From the NCBI RefSeq assembly GCF_005938745.2, contig NZ_VCBX02000001.1, positions 639,501 to 703,500 of the forward strand: a stretch of 64,000 nucleotides of DNA, read 5' to 3'. The notes under the pieces were generated by a model that ran no database searches, was not told the DNA's origin, and saw nothing but the letters and a program-made list of their open reading frames with translations. Shown piece by piece: positions 1 through 10,236 of the stretch; position 1 is the first letter of the stretch; every line of letters starts with the position of its first letter. The position numbers and the translations under genes were made by a program. This stretch comes from Rhodococcus sp. KBS0724. GTDB lineage: Bacteria; Actinomycetota; Actinomycetes; Mycobacteriales; Mycobacteriaceae.

Positions 1-74
1 GGTGTCCGGTTGACAGCCGGCGGCGACCGGCAGACCCGCACTCCCGAAAGGACCGGCCACTTCGGCCGACCTGT

Positions 75-2696
75 ATGAACCGTAAGACTGTGTTCCGTAA
101 CGTGCTACTCGTAGCCGTCGTGCTGATGGTGATCTACGCCTTCAGTTACTTCGGTAACGACACCCGTGGCTTCAAGACCGTCGATACGTCGGTCGCGATC
201 TCCCAGATAGACGCCAAAAACGTCACGTCTGCGCAGATCGACGACCGTGAGCAGCAGGTTCGCCTGTGGCTCAAGGAAGGTAACGACGCGACTGGTGGCC
301 AGACGCAGATCTTGGCGAAGTACCCCGAGAGTGCGTCCCAGCAGATCTTCCAGGACATCGAGGGTGCCGGGCTCGAGAAGTTCAACACCACCGTCACCAC
401 TCAGAGTTGGCTGACGTCGATTCTGCTGTTCGTCCTGCCGATGATCATTCTGTTCGGCATCTTCTTCTTCGTCATGAACCGCATGCAGGGCGGCGGGGGT
501 CGTGGCGGCGTGATGGGCTTCGGTAAGTCGAAGGCCAAGCAGCTGTCCAAGGACATGCCCAAGACCACGTTCGCCGATGTCGCCGGTGCGGACGAAGCTG
601 TCGAAGAGCTGTACGAAATCAAGGACTTCCTGCAGAATCCGACGCGCTACCAGGCCCTCGGTGCCAAGATTCCGCGCGGTGTTCTGCTGTACGGGCCTCC
701 CGGTACCGGTAAGACGCTGCTCGCTCGCGCTGTTGCAGGCGAAGCCGGCGTCCCGTTCTTCACGATCTCCGGTTCGGACTTCGTCGAGATGTTTGTCGGT
801 GTCGGCGCGTCGCGTGTTCGTGACATGTTCGAGCAGGCCAAGCAGAACAGCCCCTGCATCATCTTCGTCGACGAGATCGACGCCGTCGGTCGTCAGCGCG
901 GCGCAGGTCTCGGCGGCGGACACGACGAGCGCGAGCAGACGCTCAACCAGTTGCTCGTCGAGATGGACGGCTTCGGTGATCGCACCGGCATCATCTTGAT
1001 CGCCGCAACCAACCGCCCCGACATTCTCGACCCGGCTCTGCTGCGTCCGGGCCGCTTCGACCGTCAGATTCCGGTCGGCGCCCCCGACCTTGCCGGCCGC
1101 CGCGCAATCCTGCGTGTTCATTCGCAGGGCAAGCCGATCGATCCCAACGCAGACCTCGAGGGGCTCGCCAAGCGAACCGTCGGTATGTCGGGCGCCGATC
1201 TGGCCAACGTCATCAACGAAGCTGCACTGCTCACAGCGCGCGAGAACGGCACCGTCATCACGGAAGCCGCTCTCGAAGAATCCGTCGACCGCGTTGTCGG
1301 TGGACCGCGTCGCAAGAGCCGCATCATCAGCGAGCACGAGAAGAAGATCACCGCGTACCACGAGGGTGGACACACTCTTGCCGCGTGGGCGATGCCCGAC
1401 ATCGAGCCCGTCTACAAGGTCACCATCCTCGCTCGCGGTCGCACCGGCGGCCACGCGATGACGGTGCCCGAGGACGACAAGGGTTTGATGACGCGCTCCG
1501 AGATGATCGCTCGTCTCGTGATGGCGATGGGTGGACGCGCCGCGGAGGAATTGGTCTTCCACGAGCCCACCACCGGAGCGTCGTCGGATATCGACATGGC
1601 CACCAAGATCGCTCGCGCGATGGTCACCGAATACGGCATGAGCGCCAAGCTCGGTGCAGTCCGCTACGGGCAGGAGGGCGGCGATCCGTTCCTCGGCCGC
1701 TCGATGGGCGTGCAGTCCGACTACTCGCACGAGATCGCCCGCGAGATCGACGAGGAGGTGCGCAACCTCATCGAGGCCGCGCACACCGAAGCGTGGGCAA
1801 TTCTCAGCGAGTACCGTGACGCCCTCGACCTCATTGCCAGCGAACTGCTCGAGCGTGAGACGCTGACCCGCAAGGATCTGGAAAAGATTCTGGCCGGCGT
1901 CGAAAAGCGTCCGCGCATCACGGCTTTCAATGATTTCGGTGGCCGCACGCCGTCGGATCGTCCGCCGGTCAAGACGCCGCGCGAATTGGCGATCGAGCGT
2001 GGCGAGACGTGGCCGGAGCCGGCTCCGGCACCAGTACTCGTGAAGTCCGCTGCGGCAACCAACGGTGCCTCCAACGGCTACGCGCAGCCCAATGCTCCGC
2101 AGCAGCAGCCTGCTGCGCCCCAGCAGCCCGCACCCGCGCCGGGTACTCCCGACTACGGTGCACCGGCCGGTTGGTCGGCTCCAGGTTGGCCGCCGCGCGA
2201 GAACCAGACGCAGGCCTACCCCGGCCAGCAGTCCGGCGGATACCAGGGCACTCCCAACCAGGGCACTCCCAACCAGGCACAGCCTGCGCCGGGCCAGTAC
2301 GGTCAGCCGGCACCGGGTCAGTACAGCCAGCCCGCGCCCGGTCAGTACGGTCAGCCGCAAAGCCATCCGGGTGAGCAGGCCTACGGTCAGCAGAACCCGG
2401 GCCAGCAGAACCCGGGTCAACAGAACACCGGCCAGCAGCAGAATCCCGACCAGCAGTACCAGGGCCAGCCTCAGTACCCGACCCAGCACTACACGGGTCA
2501 ACAGGGTCAACCGAGCTACCCGGTGCAGTACCCGGACGGTGGGCCGTTTGCCGATCCGAACCGCGGAAATGCCGGTGGAAACACGGGCGTCGAGGGCCAG
2601 GATCGGTGGCTGGCGCCGGAGTCTGATCCCAACGCCACGTCGAGTGACGACGGACCGAGCACCATGCGCTGGGACGGACCGGACGGATCTCGCTGA
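75..2696 (+). CDS. ftsH: ATP-dependent zinc metalloprotease FtsH
   Basis: Membrane-anchored AAA+ protease that extracts and degrades membrane and short-lived cytosolic proteins as a hexamer. Two N-terminal membrane segments (about residues 9-27 and 114-134) flank an extracytoplasmic loop. Walker A GPPGTGKT lies near residue 206, Walker B IIFVDEID near 266, and the second region of homology contains RPGRFDRQ. The zinc site HEGGH is near residue 428. The core ends near residue 640. A Gln/Pro/Gly-rich, probably disordered tail of about 220 residues follows, making the protein (873 aa) longer than the mycobacterial one (about 760). No strong Shine-Dalgarno precedes the ATG. It heads the conserved ftsH-fol block. 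Confidence 0.97.
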   Translation: MNRKTVFRNVLLVAVVLMVIYAFSYFGNDTRGFKTVDTSVAISQIDAKNVTSAQIDDREQQVRLWLKEGNDATGGQTQILAKYPESASQQIFQDIEGAGLEKFNTTVTTQSWLTSILLFVLPMIILFGIFFFVMNRMQGGGGRGGVMGFGKSKAKQLSKDMPKTTFADVAGADEAVEELYEIKDFLQNPTRYQALGAKIPRGVLLYGPPGTGKTLLARAVAGEAGVPFFTISGSDFVEMFVGVGASRVRDMFEQAKQNSPCIIFVDEIDAVGRQRGAGLGGGHDEREQTLNQLLVEMDGFGDRTGIILIAATNRPDILDPALLRPGRFDRQIPVGAPDLAGRRAILRVHSQGKPIDPNADLEGLAKRTVGMSGADLANVINEAALLTARENGTVITEAALEESVDRVVGGPRRKSRIISEHEKKITAYHEGGHTLAAWAMPDIEPVYKVTILARGRTGGHAMTVPEDDKGLMTRSEMIARLVMAMGGRAAEELVFHEPTTGASSDIDMATKIARAMVTEYGMSAKLGAVRYGQEGGDPFLGRSMGVQSDYSHEIAREIDEEVRNLIEAAHTEAWAILSEYRDALDLIASELLERETLTRKDLEKILAGVEKRPRITAFNDFGGRTPSDRPPVKTPRELAIERGETWPEPAPAPVLVKSAAATNGASNGYAQPNAPQQQPAAPQQPAPAPGTPDYGAPAGWSAPGWPPRENQTQAYPGQQSGGYQGTPNQGTPNQAQPAPGQYGQPAPGQYSQPAPGQYGQPQSHPGEQAYGQQNPGQQNPGQQNTGQQQNPDQQYQGQPQYPTQHYTGQQGQPSYPVQYPDGGPFADPNRGNAGGNTGVEGQDRWLAPESDPNATSSDDGPSTMRWDGPDGSR
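2236..2520 (+). repeat. degenerate Q/P/G-rich repeats in the ftsH tail
   Basis: Imperfect in-frame repeats of units such as [13 protein letters not shown] and GQQNP encode the low-complexity C-terminal tail of FtsH. The DNA units (for example cagtacggtcagcc) recur with small changes, so length variation between strains is likely. Confidence 0.8.
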
Positions 2697-2754
2697 CCAA
2701 CCGCCGATAGGCTCATGCGGCGGGGTATGAAACAAACTCTCGAGGAGCGTTCGG

Positions 2755-3372
2755 TTGTCGGTGAATGAAGTGGTCAGTGAACTGGTATCGGTTGAAACAG
2801 GACGGCCGTTCGATCAGGCACGTGCAGAGGCAGCAGTTCGTGAACTGTTGATCGCGGTGGGCGAGGATCCGGATCGTCCCGGTTTGCTCGACACACCGGC
2901 ACGGGTGGCTCGGTCGTACAAGGAGATCTTTGCCGGGCTGTACTCCGAACCGGATCAGGCACTCAACACCACGTTCGACGAAGGACACCAGGAACTGGTG
3001 CTCGTGCGAGACATTCCGATGTACTCGACCTGTGAGCACCACTTGGTGTCGTTCCACGGAGTGGCACATGTCGGCTATATCCCGGGTAAATCCGGCAAGG
3101 TCACCGGCCTGTCCAAGTTGGCTCGCGTTGTCGATCTGTACGCAAAGCGGCCGCAGGTCCAAGAACGGCTGACCAGCCAGATCGCCGATGCGTTGATGCG
3201 CAAGCTCGATCCGCGCGGCGCCATCGTGGTCATCGAGGCAGAGCATCTGTGCATGGCGATGCGTGGTATCCGTAAGCCCGGCGCGAACACGACGACATCG
3301 GCTGTTCGTGGGCTCCTGCAGTCCAGCGCGGCCTCGCGTTCCGAGGCTCTGGACCTCATACTCCGTAAGTGA
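2755..3372 (+). CDS. folE: GTP cyclohydrolase I
   Basis: Converts GTP to 7,8-dihydroneopterin triphosphate, the first committed step of folate synthesis. The protein is 205 aa, the usual size. It shows the zinc and active-site segments [12 protein letters not shown] and [11 protein letters not shown], and the Q-E-R-L-T segment typical of FolE. The start is TTG at 2755, preceded by GAGGAG about 8 nt upstream; no ATG lies near. The stop overlaps the folP start by 4 bp, so the fol genes are translationally coupled. Confidence 0.96.
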   Translation: MSVNEVVSELVSVETGRPFDQARAEAAVRELLIAVGEDPDRPGLLDTPARVARSYKEIFAGLYSEPDQALNTTFDEGHQELVLVRDIPMYSTCEHHLVSFHGVAHVGYIPGKSGKVTGLSKLARVVDLYAKRPQVQERLTSQIADALMRKLDPRGAIVVIEAEHLCMAMRGIRKPGANTTTSAVRGLLQSSAASRSEALDLILRK

Positions 3373-4238
3373 GCGTCGTGAACTCCGCGGGCAGCGTGTC
3401 GACGGATCCGGGTCGGACGCTGGTGATGGGGGTCCTCAACGTCACCGCTGATTCATTCTCGGACGGTGGCCAGTTCCTCGATCGGGATGCGGCGCTTGCG
3501 CGCGGACTGGAACTGAAGGCTCTTGGCGTCGATATCGTCGATGTCGGTGGCGAATCGACCCGGCCGGGAGCCTCGAGGGTTGATCCGAAAGTGGAAGCGG
3601 GACGGGTAGCGCCGGTCATCGAAGAGTTGGTGGCTGCGGGTATTCGCGTCAGCGTCGACACCATGCGGGCATCGGTTGCCGCTGCCGCGATCGAAGCCGG
3701 CGTCGACATCGTCAACGACGTATCCGGCGGACGTGCAGATGCAGACATGGCGTCGGTCGTTGCCGATGCCGGGGTTCCGTGGGTTCTGATGCACTGGCGT
3801 TCTGCGAGTGACTACGTGCACCGCGGCAGCGCCGATCACTACGACGACGTTGTCGCCGATGTACGTGACGAACTCCTGACTCAGGTCGACCTCGCGTTGA
3901 AAGCGGGCGTCGATTCCACTGCCATCATCCTCGATCCAGGACTCGGGTTCGCGAAGAACGCCGACCACAACTGGGCACTGCTGCGCGCGCTGCCCGAGTT
4001 CACGGCGTTGGGTTTCCCCGTTTTGGTCGGGGCGTCGCGTAAACGTTTCCTCGGCTCGCTGCTCAGCGGCCCGGACGGAACACCGAGGCCACCCGCCGGT
4101 CGGGAAACAGCGACGGCGGTAGTCTCCGCGCTTGCCGCCCGTGAGGGCGCGTGGGGTGTTCGTGTTCACGACGCCCAAGCGTCACTCGACGCTATCGCTG
4201 TTGTGGACGCGTGGTCTCGTGGACGGGAAAGGGACTGA
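3369..4238 (+). CDS. folP: dihydropteroate synthase
   Basis: Joins 6-hydroxymethyl-dihydropterin pyrophosphate to p-aminobenzoate; this is the sulfonamide target. The TIM-barrel signatures are present: [14 protein letters not shown] near the N terminus, [11 protein letters not shown], and the pterin-site segment [11 protein letters not shown]. It is 289 aa, normal for the family. The GTG start sits in a GTGA overlap with the folE stop. folB begins 2 nt after its stop. Confidence 0.96.
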   Translation: MSVVNSAGSVSTDPGRTLVMGVLNVTADSFSDGGQFLDRDAALARGLELKALGVDIVDVGGESTRPGASRVDPKVEAGRVAPVIEELVAAGIRVSVDTMRASVAAAAIEAGVDIVNDVSGGRADADMASVVADAGVPWVLMHWRSASDYVHRGSADHYDDVVADVRDELLTQVDLALKAGVDSTAIILDPGLGFAKNADHNWALLRALPEFTALGFPVLVGASRKRFLGSLLSGPDGTPRPPAGRETATAVVSALAAREGAWGVRVHDAQASLDAIAVVDAWSRGRERD

Positions 4239-4239
4239 C

Positions 4240-4605
4240 ATGGGCGATCGGATCGAGTTGCGAGGACTGAAAGTCCGTGGCAATCATGGTGTTTTCGACC
4301 ATGAGAAGCGTGACGGTCAGGACTTCTTCATCGACATCACGGTCTGGATGGACTTGGCTCCCGCGGCCGCATCGGACAATCTCGAACACACGCTGCACTA
4401 TGGCGAGTTGGCCGAGGCCGCCGCAGCGATTGTCGGTGGACCGTCACGCGATCTCATCGAAACCGTTGCCGCCGAGATCGCCGACAACGTCATGACGGAT
4501 TCGCGGGTGCAGAGCGTCGAAGTTGTGGTCCACAAACCGTCGGCACCGATCCCACTCGTGTTCGCGGACGTTGCCGTCGTCGCTCATCGGACGAGGCAGA
4601 AATGA
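4240..4605 (+). CDS. folB: dihydroneopterin aldolase
   Basis: Cleaves 7,8-dihydroneopterin to 6-hydroxymethyl-dihydropterin and glycolaldehyde. It is 121 aa and begins [19 protein letters not shown], which matches the family start. The frame stays open further upstream into folP, but the ATG at 4240 directly after the folP stop is the sensible start. The catalytic region includes [11 protein letters not shown] and the conserved VHKPSAPI segment near the C terminus. The stop overlaps folK by 4 bp. Confidence 0.94.
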   Translation: MGDRIELRGLKVRGNHGVFDHEKRDGQDFFIDITVWMDLAPAAASDNLEHTLHYGELAEAAAAIVGGPSRDLIETVAAEIADNVMTDSRVQSVEVVVHKPSAPIPLVFADVAVVAHRTRQK

Positions 4606-5105
4606 CTCGGGCCGTTCTGTCGATCGGTTCCAACATCGGCGATAGCCTGGCCCATTTGCAATCTGCGGTAGACGGTCTCGGAGACGCAGTAGTGGCTGTG
4701 TCACCGGTGTACTCGACCGCGCCGTGGGGTGGCGTCGAGCAGCAGGATTTTCTCAATGCAGTCCTACTCGTGGACGATTCGACGGCCGGAAGCTACGACT
4801 GGCTTCTGCGGTCGCGCAAACTCGAGGAAGACGCCGATCGGGTGCGTGATCAGCGATGGGGTCCGCGGAGCTTGGACGTCGACGTGGTGGACTGCGAAGG
4901 AATTATCAGTGCTGATCCGGAGCTGACTCTGCCGCACCCGCGGGCGCATCTGCGAGCTTTTGTACTCATTCCCTGGCTCGATGTCGAACCAGGTGCAACT
5001 TTGATGGTCGATCAGGAGGTGCGTGCTGTTGCAGAAGTGCTCGCGAACCTCGATCGCTCGGAGCGCGACGGAGTGCGCGTCACGGATTCGGTTCTGATTC
5101 GGTGA
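4602..5105 (+). CDS. folK: 2-amino-4-hydroxy-6-hydroxymethyldihydropteridine diphosphokinase
   Basis: Transfers pyrophosphate from ATP to 6-hydroxymethyl-dihydropterin, giving the FolP substrate. It is 167 aa. The N terminus [17 protein letters not shown] is the family hallmark, and the signature [12 protein letters not shown] with the metal-binding Asp pair follows near residue 85. Coupled by overlaps to folB upstream and to the DUF3180 gene downstream. Confidence 0.95.
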   Translation: MTRAVLSIGSNIGDSLAHLQSAVDGLGDAVVAVSPVYSTAPWGGVEQQDFLNAVLLVDDSTAGSYDWLLRSRKLEEDADRVRDQRWGPRSLDVDVVDCEGIISADPELTLPHPRAHLRAFVLIPWLDVEPGATLMVDQEVRAVAEVLANLDRSERDGVRVTDSVLIR

Positions 5106-5590
5106 CCGAACAGGATCGGGGCATGAAACCGACAAAAATCAGCGAACTACTGGTTTTGACCGGGGTGGCCGCGGTTGCCACCTGGATTTTGATCCGTGTG
5201 TTCTACGGTTCGATGCCGCCGATCCCGGTGTACGCCGGCGCGTCGTTGTATCTGGCCGCCATTGCCGAGGTGATCCTCGCGTTTGTCATTCGGTCCCGGA
5301 TCAAGGGAAGTCAGATCGGGGACGGTTACCGGCAACTGCACCCGATTACCGCCGCCCGGGCGCTCGCACTCGCCAAAGCATCAGTACTGGTCGGTTCAGC
5401 TACCACCGGTGTCTGGATCGGGGCGCTGGTGTATCTGATCCCACAACGATCCATTTTGAAAGCTGCCGCGGAGGACGCGCCTGGTGCGTGGGTCGGGCTG
5501 GGGGCAGCAATTGCGCTGGTAGCGGCCGCGCTGTGGCTCGAACACTGCTGTAAGACGCCAGAAGATACACCTGACGAGCCGGCGCACTGA
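5102..5590 (+). CDS. DUF3180 family membrane protein
   Basis: A 162-aa membrane protein matching the DUF3180 family that follows folK in mycolic-acid actinobacteria (Rv3605c in M. tuberculosis). About four hydrophobic segments are visible, including LLVLTGVAAVATWILIRVF and SLYLAAIAEVILAFVI, and a short polar C-terminal tail. The GTG at 5102 overlaps the folK stop; an ATG at 5123 is the alternative start. Function is unknown; its constant place in the folate operon is the only clue. Confidence 0.88.
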   Translation: MTEQDRGMKPTKISELLVLTGVAAVATWILIRVFYGSMPPIPVYAGASLYLAAIAEVILAFVIRSRIKGSQIGDGYRQLHPITAARALALAKASVLVGSATTGVWIGALVYLIPQRSILKAAAEDAPGAWVGLGAAIALVAAALWLEHCCKTPEDTPDEPAH

Positions 5591-5660
5591 GCGCTGCGAT
5601 AGGCGAATCGCATGGGTAAGGTCCATGGCACCTGCGCTCTCGACAAGTACCCTGGCAACC

Positions 5661-6791
5661 ATGACGAATTCTGGTCGATCGAAGTCTGCGCGCCGTAGCA
5701 AGCGCAGCGCGAGCCAGATGATCGTTGCCGGTCTTCTTGCTCTCGCCGTCATCGCGTCACTGTTCCTGATTTTCAGCAACAGTGTTCAACTTCTTCGCGT
5801 CGGGCTGGTGGTGGCGCTCTGGGCAGCCACGCTGGGTGCGATCGCGATGACGAAGTACCGCCGCGAATCAGCGCTCGACAAAGCCAAGGTCGCGGATTTG
5901 CAGACCGTGTACGAACTGCAACTAGAGCGTGAGATTTCCGCCCGCCGCGAATACGAGTTGAGCGTCGAAGGTCGCATCCGCCGCGAAGTCAGCGCCGACT
6001 CGGCTGAGCTGTCCGCGCTCCGCGAAGAGCTGGTGGCGCTGCGACGCAATCTCGAAGCGCTCTTCGACGGTGGACTGCTCCCCGAACGCCCGGCATTGAA
6101 GGCGGACTCGACGCGCGTCGGAGAACTCGGTGGCGGTTCGTACAGTGCATATCAACCGGCAGCATCGGGCCTGTACGTACCCGGTGCCGGTCAGAATGCC
6201 ACCAATTCCCCAAGTCCTCAGGTAGGTGGCTTGGCGTCGCCGAACGACGATCCGGTCACCGCTGAAACCACCGTCGTGTTCGAGGAAGTCGCTTGGCGCG
6301 AGGCAGCCGCGAAGAATGCGTCCGCCAAAGTTGCTCCGGTGAAACGCAATTCGCAGCAAGCGCAAGGCGCTGCGCGCGGCGATAACCGTGAGCCGGCTGT
6401 TGCCCCGGCGAAGCCTGTGGTTGTCACGCCTCCGGTCGCGAAGCCTGCGGTTGTGAAGCCTGCGGTTGTGAAGCCTGCGGTTGTGAAGCCCGGAGTTGTG
6501 AAGCCTGCAGTTGTGAAGCCTGCGGTTGAAGAGTCGGTCGTCGAAGAAATCGCTGAAGTGGTCGAAGAGCCTGTGGTGAGTGCTCCTGAACCGACGGTCA
6601 CACCTGCAAGCAGTGCTCCGGAACCGGCATCCGAACCCACGGAGGAACCACGGCGTCGGCGCCGCGCTGTTCCGGACAGTACTGACAGCGGTGCGCACTC
6701 CAACGGTTTGACGGTGGCCGAGATCATGGCAAACCTCAGTTCCGCGAATCCGGCGGAAGGCTCGGGGCGCCGTCGGCGCCGTGAGGATTGA
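5661..6791 (+). CDS. repeat-rich membrane protein, DUF6779-like
   Basis: Corresponds by position to Rv3604c, an Ala/Arg/Pro-rich membrane protein. Two transmembrane segments lie near the N terminus (residues about 21-40 and 46-65), followed by a probable coiled coil (LQTVYELQLEREISARREY onward). A long low-complexity tail with Val-Val-Lys-Pro-Ala repeats and an Arg-rich C terminus follow. An in-frame ATG at 5625 with AAGG upstream is a possible start, giving 388 rather than 376 aa. The function is not known. Confidence 0.8.
   Translation: MTNSGRSKSARRSKRSASQMIVAGLLALAVIASLFLIFSNSVQLLRVGLVVALWAATLGAIAMTKYRRESALDKAKVADLQTVYELQLEREISARREYELSVEGRIRREVSADSAELSALREELVALRRNLEALFDGGLLPERPALKADSTRVGELGGGSYSAYQPAASGLYVPGAGQNATNSPSPQVGGLASPNDDPVTAETTVVFEEVAWREAAAKNASAKVAPVKRNSQQAQGAARGDNREPAVAPAKPVVVTPPVAKPAVVKPAVVKPAVVKPGVVKPAVVKPAVEESVVEEIAEVVEEPVVSAPEPTVTPASSAPEPASEPTEEPRRRRRAVPDSTDSGAHSNGLTVAEIMANLSSANPAEGSGRRRRRED
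6441..6530 (+). repeat. six tandem 15-bp repeats encoding KPAVV
   Basis: Six head-to-tail copies of a 15-bp unit (consensus aagcctgcggttgtg); the first three are identical. They keep the reading frame of the membrane protein and encode Lys-Pro-Ala-Val-Val units. Confidence 0.9.
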
Positions 6792-6910
6792 GAGAGTTTG
6801 AGTCCTAGATCACTCGCTCGTCCATAGCGTCGCGTCTTGCGTGGGGGATATCCTCGTCGAAGAACGTCTGGTACCCGCCGAGCGGGACTGGAACGAACGA
6901 GAGGAATCCG

Positions 6911-7852
6911 GTGACTTCCTTCGGGATCACTAACGGACCTGTGCCTGCGCGATTGACAGTCGGAATTGTCTCGGCAGGGCGGGTCGGAACTGCGGTAGGT
7001 GCCGCACTCGAGCGCGCTGGACACATCGTCGGGGCATGCTCTGCTGTCTCTGCGGCATCCGTTGCGCGGGCAGCCAAGCGACTGCCCGATTCCGAAATCC
7101 TGCCTGCCACTGATGTTGCAGCTCGCTCGGAACTGTTGATCCTGGCTGTTCCAGACGATCAACTGGCGGATCTGGTCAAGGGCCTGGCGGCTACACAGGC
7201 AGTCAAGCCCGGGACGCTCGTCGCCCACACGTCCGGTGCCAACGGGATTTCCATCCTTGCTCCGTTGACGGAACTGGGCGCGCTGCCTTTGGCTATCCAT
7301 CCGGCGATGACGTTCACCGGGCATGACGAGGACACCGCACGGTTGTCGTCGGCGTGCTTCGGGATCACCGCGGCAGATGACATCGGGTACGCGATCGCTC
7401 AATCCCTGGTCCTCGAGATCGGCGGCGAACCGGTTCGCGTCCGCGAGGAGAACCGAGCGCTCTACCACGCTGCATTGGCGCACGGCAGTAATCACCTCGT
7501 CACGCTGGTCGTGGATGCCGTCGAGGCGCTGCGCGCGTCGTTGCAGGGAGATGAGCTGCTCGGTCAGCAGTTGATCGACGGCGATCCCGGGGGAGTTGCC
7601 GAGCGGGTTTTGCAGCCACTTCTCTCCGCAGCCCTGGACAACGCACTGCGACGCGGCCCGTCGGCATTGACGGGTCCGGTGGCTCGCGGTGATGCCGCGG
7701 CTGTCGAGACACATTTACGAGTACTGACGGATCTCGACCCGGAGCTTGCAGCCGGATATCGAGCGATGTCCTTGCGATCGGCCCAGCGGGTGGGCGCCCC
7801 CACCGAATTGTTCGACATCTTGACTGAAACGGGAGGTGACCGTCGTGAGTGA
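6911..7852 (+). CDS. Rossmann-like / DUF2520 domain dehydrogenase-like protein
   Basis: A 313-aa protein with an N-terminal nucleotide-binding fold ([22 protein letters not shown], residues about 17-38) and a C-terminal helical DUF2520 domain, as in 6-phosphogluconate-type dehydrogenases. It is the counterpart of Rv3603c, just upstream of panC. Its substrate is unknown. Position suggests a link to pantothenate synthesis, possibly ketopantoate reduction, but that is inference. The GTG start at 6911 follows GGAATCCG. The frame ends 8 nt inside the panC start region. Confidence 0.85.
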   Translation: MTSFGITNGPVPARLTVGIVSAGRVGTAVGAALERAGHIVGACSAVSAASVARAAKRLPDSEILPATDVAARSELLILAVPDDQLADLVKGLAATQAVKPGTLVAHTSGANGISILAPLTELGALPLAIHPAMTFTGHDEDTARLSSACFGITAADDIGYAIAQSLVLEIGGEPVRVREENRALYHAALAHGSNHLVTLVVDAVEALRASLQGDELLGQQLIDGDPGGVAERVLQPLLSAALDNALRRGPSALTGPVARGDAAAVETHLRVLTDLDPELAAGYRAMSLRSAQRVGAPTELFDILTETGGDRRE

Positions 7853-8777
7853 TTTGCAGGGCGGATACAAGCGCGGCGAACTGACAGTGCACCACGAGCC
7901 GGACATGATTCGGCGTGTGTCGAAGGCACTGCGCGGAGTGGGTCGCCAGGTGGCGTTGGTTCCGACGATGGGTGCTCTGCACGCCGGGCACATCGAGTTG
8001 GTCCGTCAGGCCAAGATCACCGGCGCGGTTGTCGTCGTGTCCATCTTCGTGAATCCGCTGCAGTTCAGCGCTGACGAAGACCTGGACGCATACCCGCGCA
8101 CTCTCGACGCAGACCTCGATCTGCTTCGGGCCGAGGGCGTCGAATTGGTGTTCGCGCCGAGCGCGAAGACGATGTACCCGCGTGGTCAGCGCACGACCGT
8201 CATGCCGGGTCCGTTGGGCAGCGAGCTCGAAGGCGGCGCTCGCCCGACGCACTTCGCGGGCATGCTCACGGTGGTGGCGAAGCTGCTGCAGATCGTGGCT
8301 CCCAACCACGCGTATTTCGGGGAGAAGGACTACCAGCAGCTGACGCTGATCCGTCAGATGGTGTGGGATCTCAACTTCGACGTGCAGATCATCGGTGTTC
8401 CGACGGTCCGTGAGTTCGACGGACTCGCTTTGTCCTCGCGCAACCGTTACCTCGACGAGAGCCAGCGGACCGCGGCTGTGGCATTGTCTGCGGCATTGAT
8501 CGCGGGCGCTCATGCTGCCGCCGGTGGTGCCGAAGCGATTCTCGACACGGCGCGCGCTGTTCTGGCCGCTGTTCCCGAGATCGAGGTCGACTACCTCGAA
8601 GTTCGTGGTGTTGATCTCGGACCGGCCCCGGAGCGGGGCGACGGCCGGCTGTTGGTGGCCGCCAAGCTCGGTACCACCCGGTTGATCGACAACGTGGGAG
8701 TCGCGGTGGGAACCGGATTCCTCGAACGTGACACCGACCCTTCCGCCGACGCCGTTGACGACCTGCTGTCTCACTGA
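7845..8777 (+). CDS. panC: pantothenate synthetase
   Basis: ATP-dependent condensation of pantoate with beta-alanine. The protein is 310 aa. The motifs [18 protein letters not shown] (the HIGH-type ATP site), [17 protein letters not shown] and ALSSRNRYL are all present. I chose the GTG at 7845 because GGGAGG at 7831-7836 is well placed for it; the GTG at 7836 lies inside that ribosome site. It overlaps the end of the DUF2520 gene. Confidence 0.95.
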   Translation: MSDLQGGYKRGELTVHHEPDMIRRVSKALRGVGRQVALVPTMGALHAGHIELVRQAKITGAVVVVSIFVNPLQFSADEDLDAYPRTLDADLDLLRAEGVELVFAPSAKTMYPRGQRTTVMPGPLGSELEGGARPTHFAGMLTVVAKLLQIVAPNHAYFGEKDYQQLTLIRQMVWDLNFDVQIIGVPTVREFDGLALSSRNRYLDESQRTAAVALSAALIAGAHAAAGGAEAILDTARAVLAAVPEIEVDYLEVRGVDLGPAPERGDGRLLVAAKLGTTRLIDNVGVAVGTGFLERDTDPSADAVDDLLSH

Positions 8778-8804
8778 GACCCTCTCGAGTAAAGGACCTT
8801 GGAT

Positions 8805-9251
8805 ATGTTTCGCACAATGATGAAGTCGAAGATCCACCGCGCGACGGTGACTCACGCCGATCTGCATTACGTCGGTTCGGTCACGGTCGACGAGGATCTG
8901 ATGGATGCCGCCGATCTGCTCGAAGGTGAGCAGGTGTGCATCGTGGACATCGACAACGGTGCCCGTCTCGAGACTTACGTCATTGCGGGTGAGCGCGGCA
9001 GCGGAGTCATCGGAATCAACGGTGCGGCAGCGCATCTGGTCAAGCCTGGTGATCTCGTGATCCTCATCGCGTACGGCGTGATGAACGAGCAGGAAATCAA
9101 GGAGTACGCCCCGCGTGTCGTGTTCGTCGACGCCGACAACAATCAGGTAGAACTTGGTTCCGATCCGGCGCACGCACCCGAAGGCTCCGGTCTGATCACT
9201 CCTCGCATGCTGTCGACCTTGGACGCCGAGCGCGAATCCAGTCTGGTCTAA
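8805..9251 (+). CDS. panD: aspartate 1-decarboxylase proenzyme
   Basis: Makes beta-alanine for PanC. It is a pyruvoyl enzyme that cleaves itself between Gly24 and Ser25; with the start at 8805 the site HYVGSVTVD places Gly and Ser exactly at 24 and 25. It is 148 aa, near the usual 130-140. The ATG at 8805 is preceded by AAAGGA. The coaX GTG starts 2 nt after the stop, so panC-panD-coaX form one unit. Confidence 0.95.
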   Translation: MFRTMMKSKIHRATVTHADLHYVGSVTVDEDLMDAADLLEGEQVCIVDIDNGARLETYVIAGERGSGVIGINGAAAHLVKPGDLVILIAYGVMNEQEIKEYAPRVVFVDADNNQVELGSDPAHAPEGSGLITPRMLSTLDAERESSLV

Positions 9252-9253
9252 CC

Positions 9254-10069
9254 GTGCTGCTCACGGTCGACGTGCGGAACACCAACATCGTTCTGGGATT
9301 GTTCTCCGGGGTCGGTGAGTATTCGAAGTTGTTGCAGGACTGGCGGATGCGCACCGACTCGAGGATGACGGCTGACGAGTTGGCGTTGACGTTCCGCGGG
9401 CTGCTGGGGCAGCACGTCGACCAGATCACCGGCGTTGCGGCGTTGTCGACCGTACCGTCTGTGCTGCGTGAGATCCGCGTGATGCTCGAGCGGTACTGGG
9501 GACATGTCCCGCACGTTGTCGTCGAACCAGGCGTGCGAACCGGGGTGCCGCTCCTGGTCGACAATCCCAAAGAGGTGGGCGCCGACAGGATAGTGAACAG
9601 CCTTGCTGCGCACTATCTTTACGAGGGTCCGTGCATCGTCGTCGATTTCGGAACGTCGACGTGTATCGACGTCGTATCCGCTAAGGGCGAGTTCCTCGGC
9701 GGCTGTATCGCACCGGGGCTCGAGATCTCGACCGACGCGTTGGCGTCGCAGTCTGCCGCATTGCGGAAAGTGGAGTTGGTGCGCCCACGTTCGGTGGTCG
9801 GAAAGAACACCGTGGAGTGCATGCAGTCCGGAGCGGTGTTCGGCTTCGCCGGCCTTGTCGACGGATTGGTACGACGCGTTCGTGAAGAGTTGCCGGAGTT
9901 CGGCGGCTCGGACGTCGCGGTTATCGCCACGGGAGACAGTGCGCCGCTGATCATTCCGGAATCTGCCACTATCGAGCACCTCGAGCGGGATCTGACACTC
10001 GAGGGTTTGCGGTTGGTGTTCGAGCGCAATCAGGCGCGTCGGGGATCGGGCCGTCGGCCGATAGCGTGA
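9254..10069 (+). CDS. coaX: type III pantothenate kinase
   Basis: Phosphorylates pantothenate in the first step of coenzyme A synthesis. The 271-aa protein carries the ASKHA-fold signatures of type III kinases: [16 protein letters not shown] at the N terminus, [22 protein letters not shown] and GGCIAPGL. It completes a compact CoA precursor operon with panC and panD. The GTG start at 9254 follows panD directly. Confidence 0.96.
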   Translation: MLLTVDVRNTNIVLGLFSGVGEYSKLLQDWRMRTDSRMTADELALTFRGLLGQHVDQITGVAALSTVPSVLREIRVMLERYWGHVPHVVVEPGVRTGVPLLVDNPKEVGADRIVNSLAAHYLYEGPCIVVDFGTSTCIDVVSAKGEFLGGCIAPGLEISTDALASQSAALRKVELVRPRSVVGKNTVECMQSGAVFGFAGLVDGLVRRVREELPEFGGSDVAVIATGDSAPLIIPESATIEHLERDLTLEGLRLVFERNQARRGSGRRPIA

Positions 10070-10141
10070 CGTTGCATGTGTGACGCGCATGTGTGACCAA
10101 GGAAATTCACTCCACAGGTTTCGCGATCGCAGAAGTTGTGC

Positions 10142-10154
10142 CACAATGGTCAAC
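10142..10154 (+). promoter_or_regulatory. putative -10 element for a leaderless transcript
   Basis: The hexamer CACAAT at 10142-10147 lies 7 nt before the GTG at 10155. That is the spacing expected if transcription starts on the first base of the uORF. No convincing -35 is visible. Confidence 0.5.
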
Positions 10155-10196
10155 GTGAATCGCTGCATGAGTGCTCAGGAGTGTTGTCGAGGCTGA
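10155..10196 (+). CDS. leaderless Cys-rich uORF, putative cysteine-responsive attenuator
   Basis: A 13-codon ORF reading MNRCMSAQECCRG followed by TGA. It has three Cys codons, two of them adjacent (TGT TGT) just before the stop. It starts 7 nt after a -10-like hexamer and so is probably translated without a leader. It ends 40 nt before the cysteine dioxygenase start. Mycobacteria have leaderless polycysteine uORFs that slow ribosomes when cysteine is scarce and control sulfur genes; this one fits that pattern in form and in target. An in-frame ATG at 10146 would add three residues (16 aa) if the transcript starts earlier. Confidence 0.6.
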   Translation: MNRCMSAQECCRG

Positions 10197-10236
10197 CCGC
10201 TGCCTTGACCAATTCACATCTCCTTGGAGCTAGCTC

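Noticed and set aside
1..74. Possible end of an upstream gene or a hairpin before ftsH
   Set aside because: Too short to identify; the inverted GGCCG stretches are common in this composition.
105..2735. Long minus-strand open frame opposite ftsH (876 codons)
   Set aside because: Mirror of ftsH in high-GC DNA; no domain is visible and composition follows the complementary codons.
6218..9173. Minus-strand frames opposite the DUF2520, panC and panD genes
   Set aside because: They lie wholly opposite well-supported genes and show no family features.
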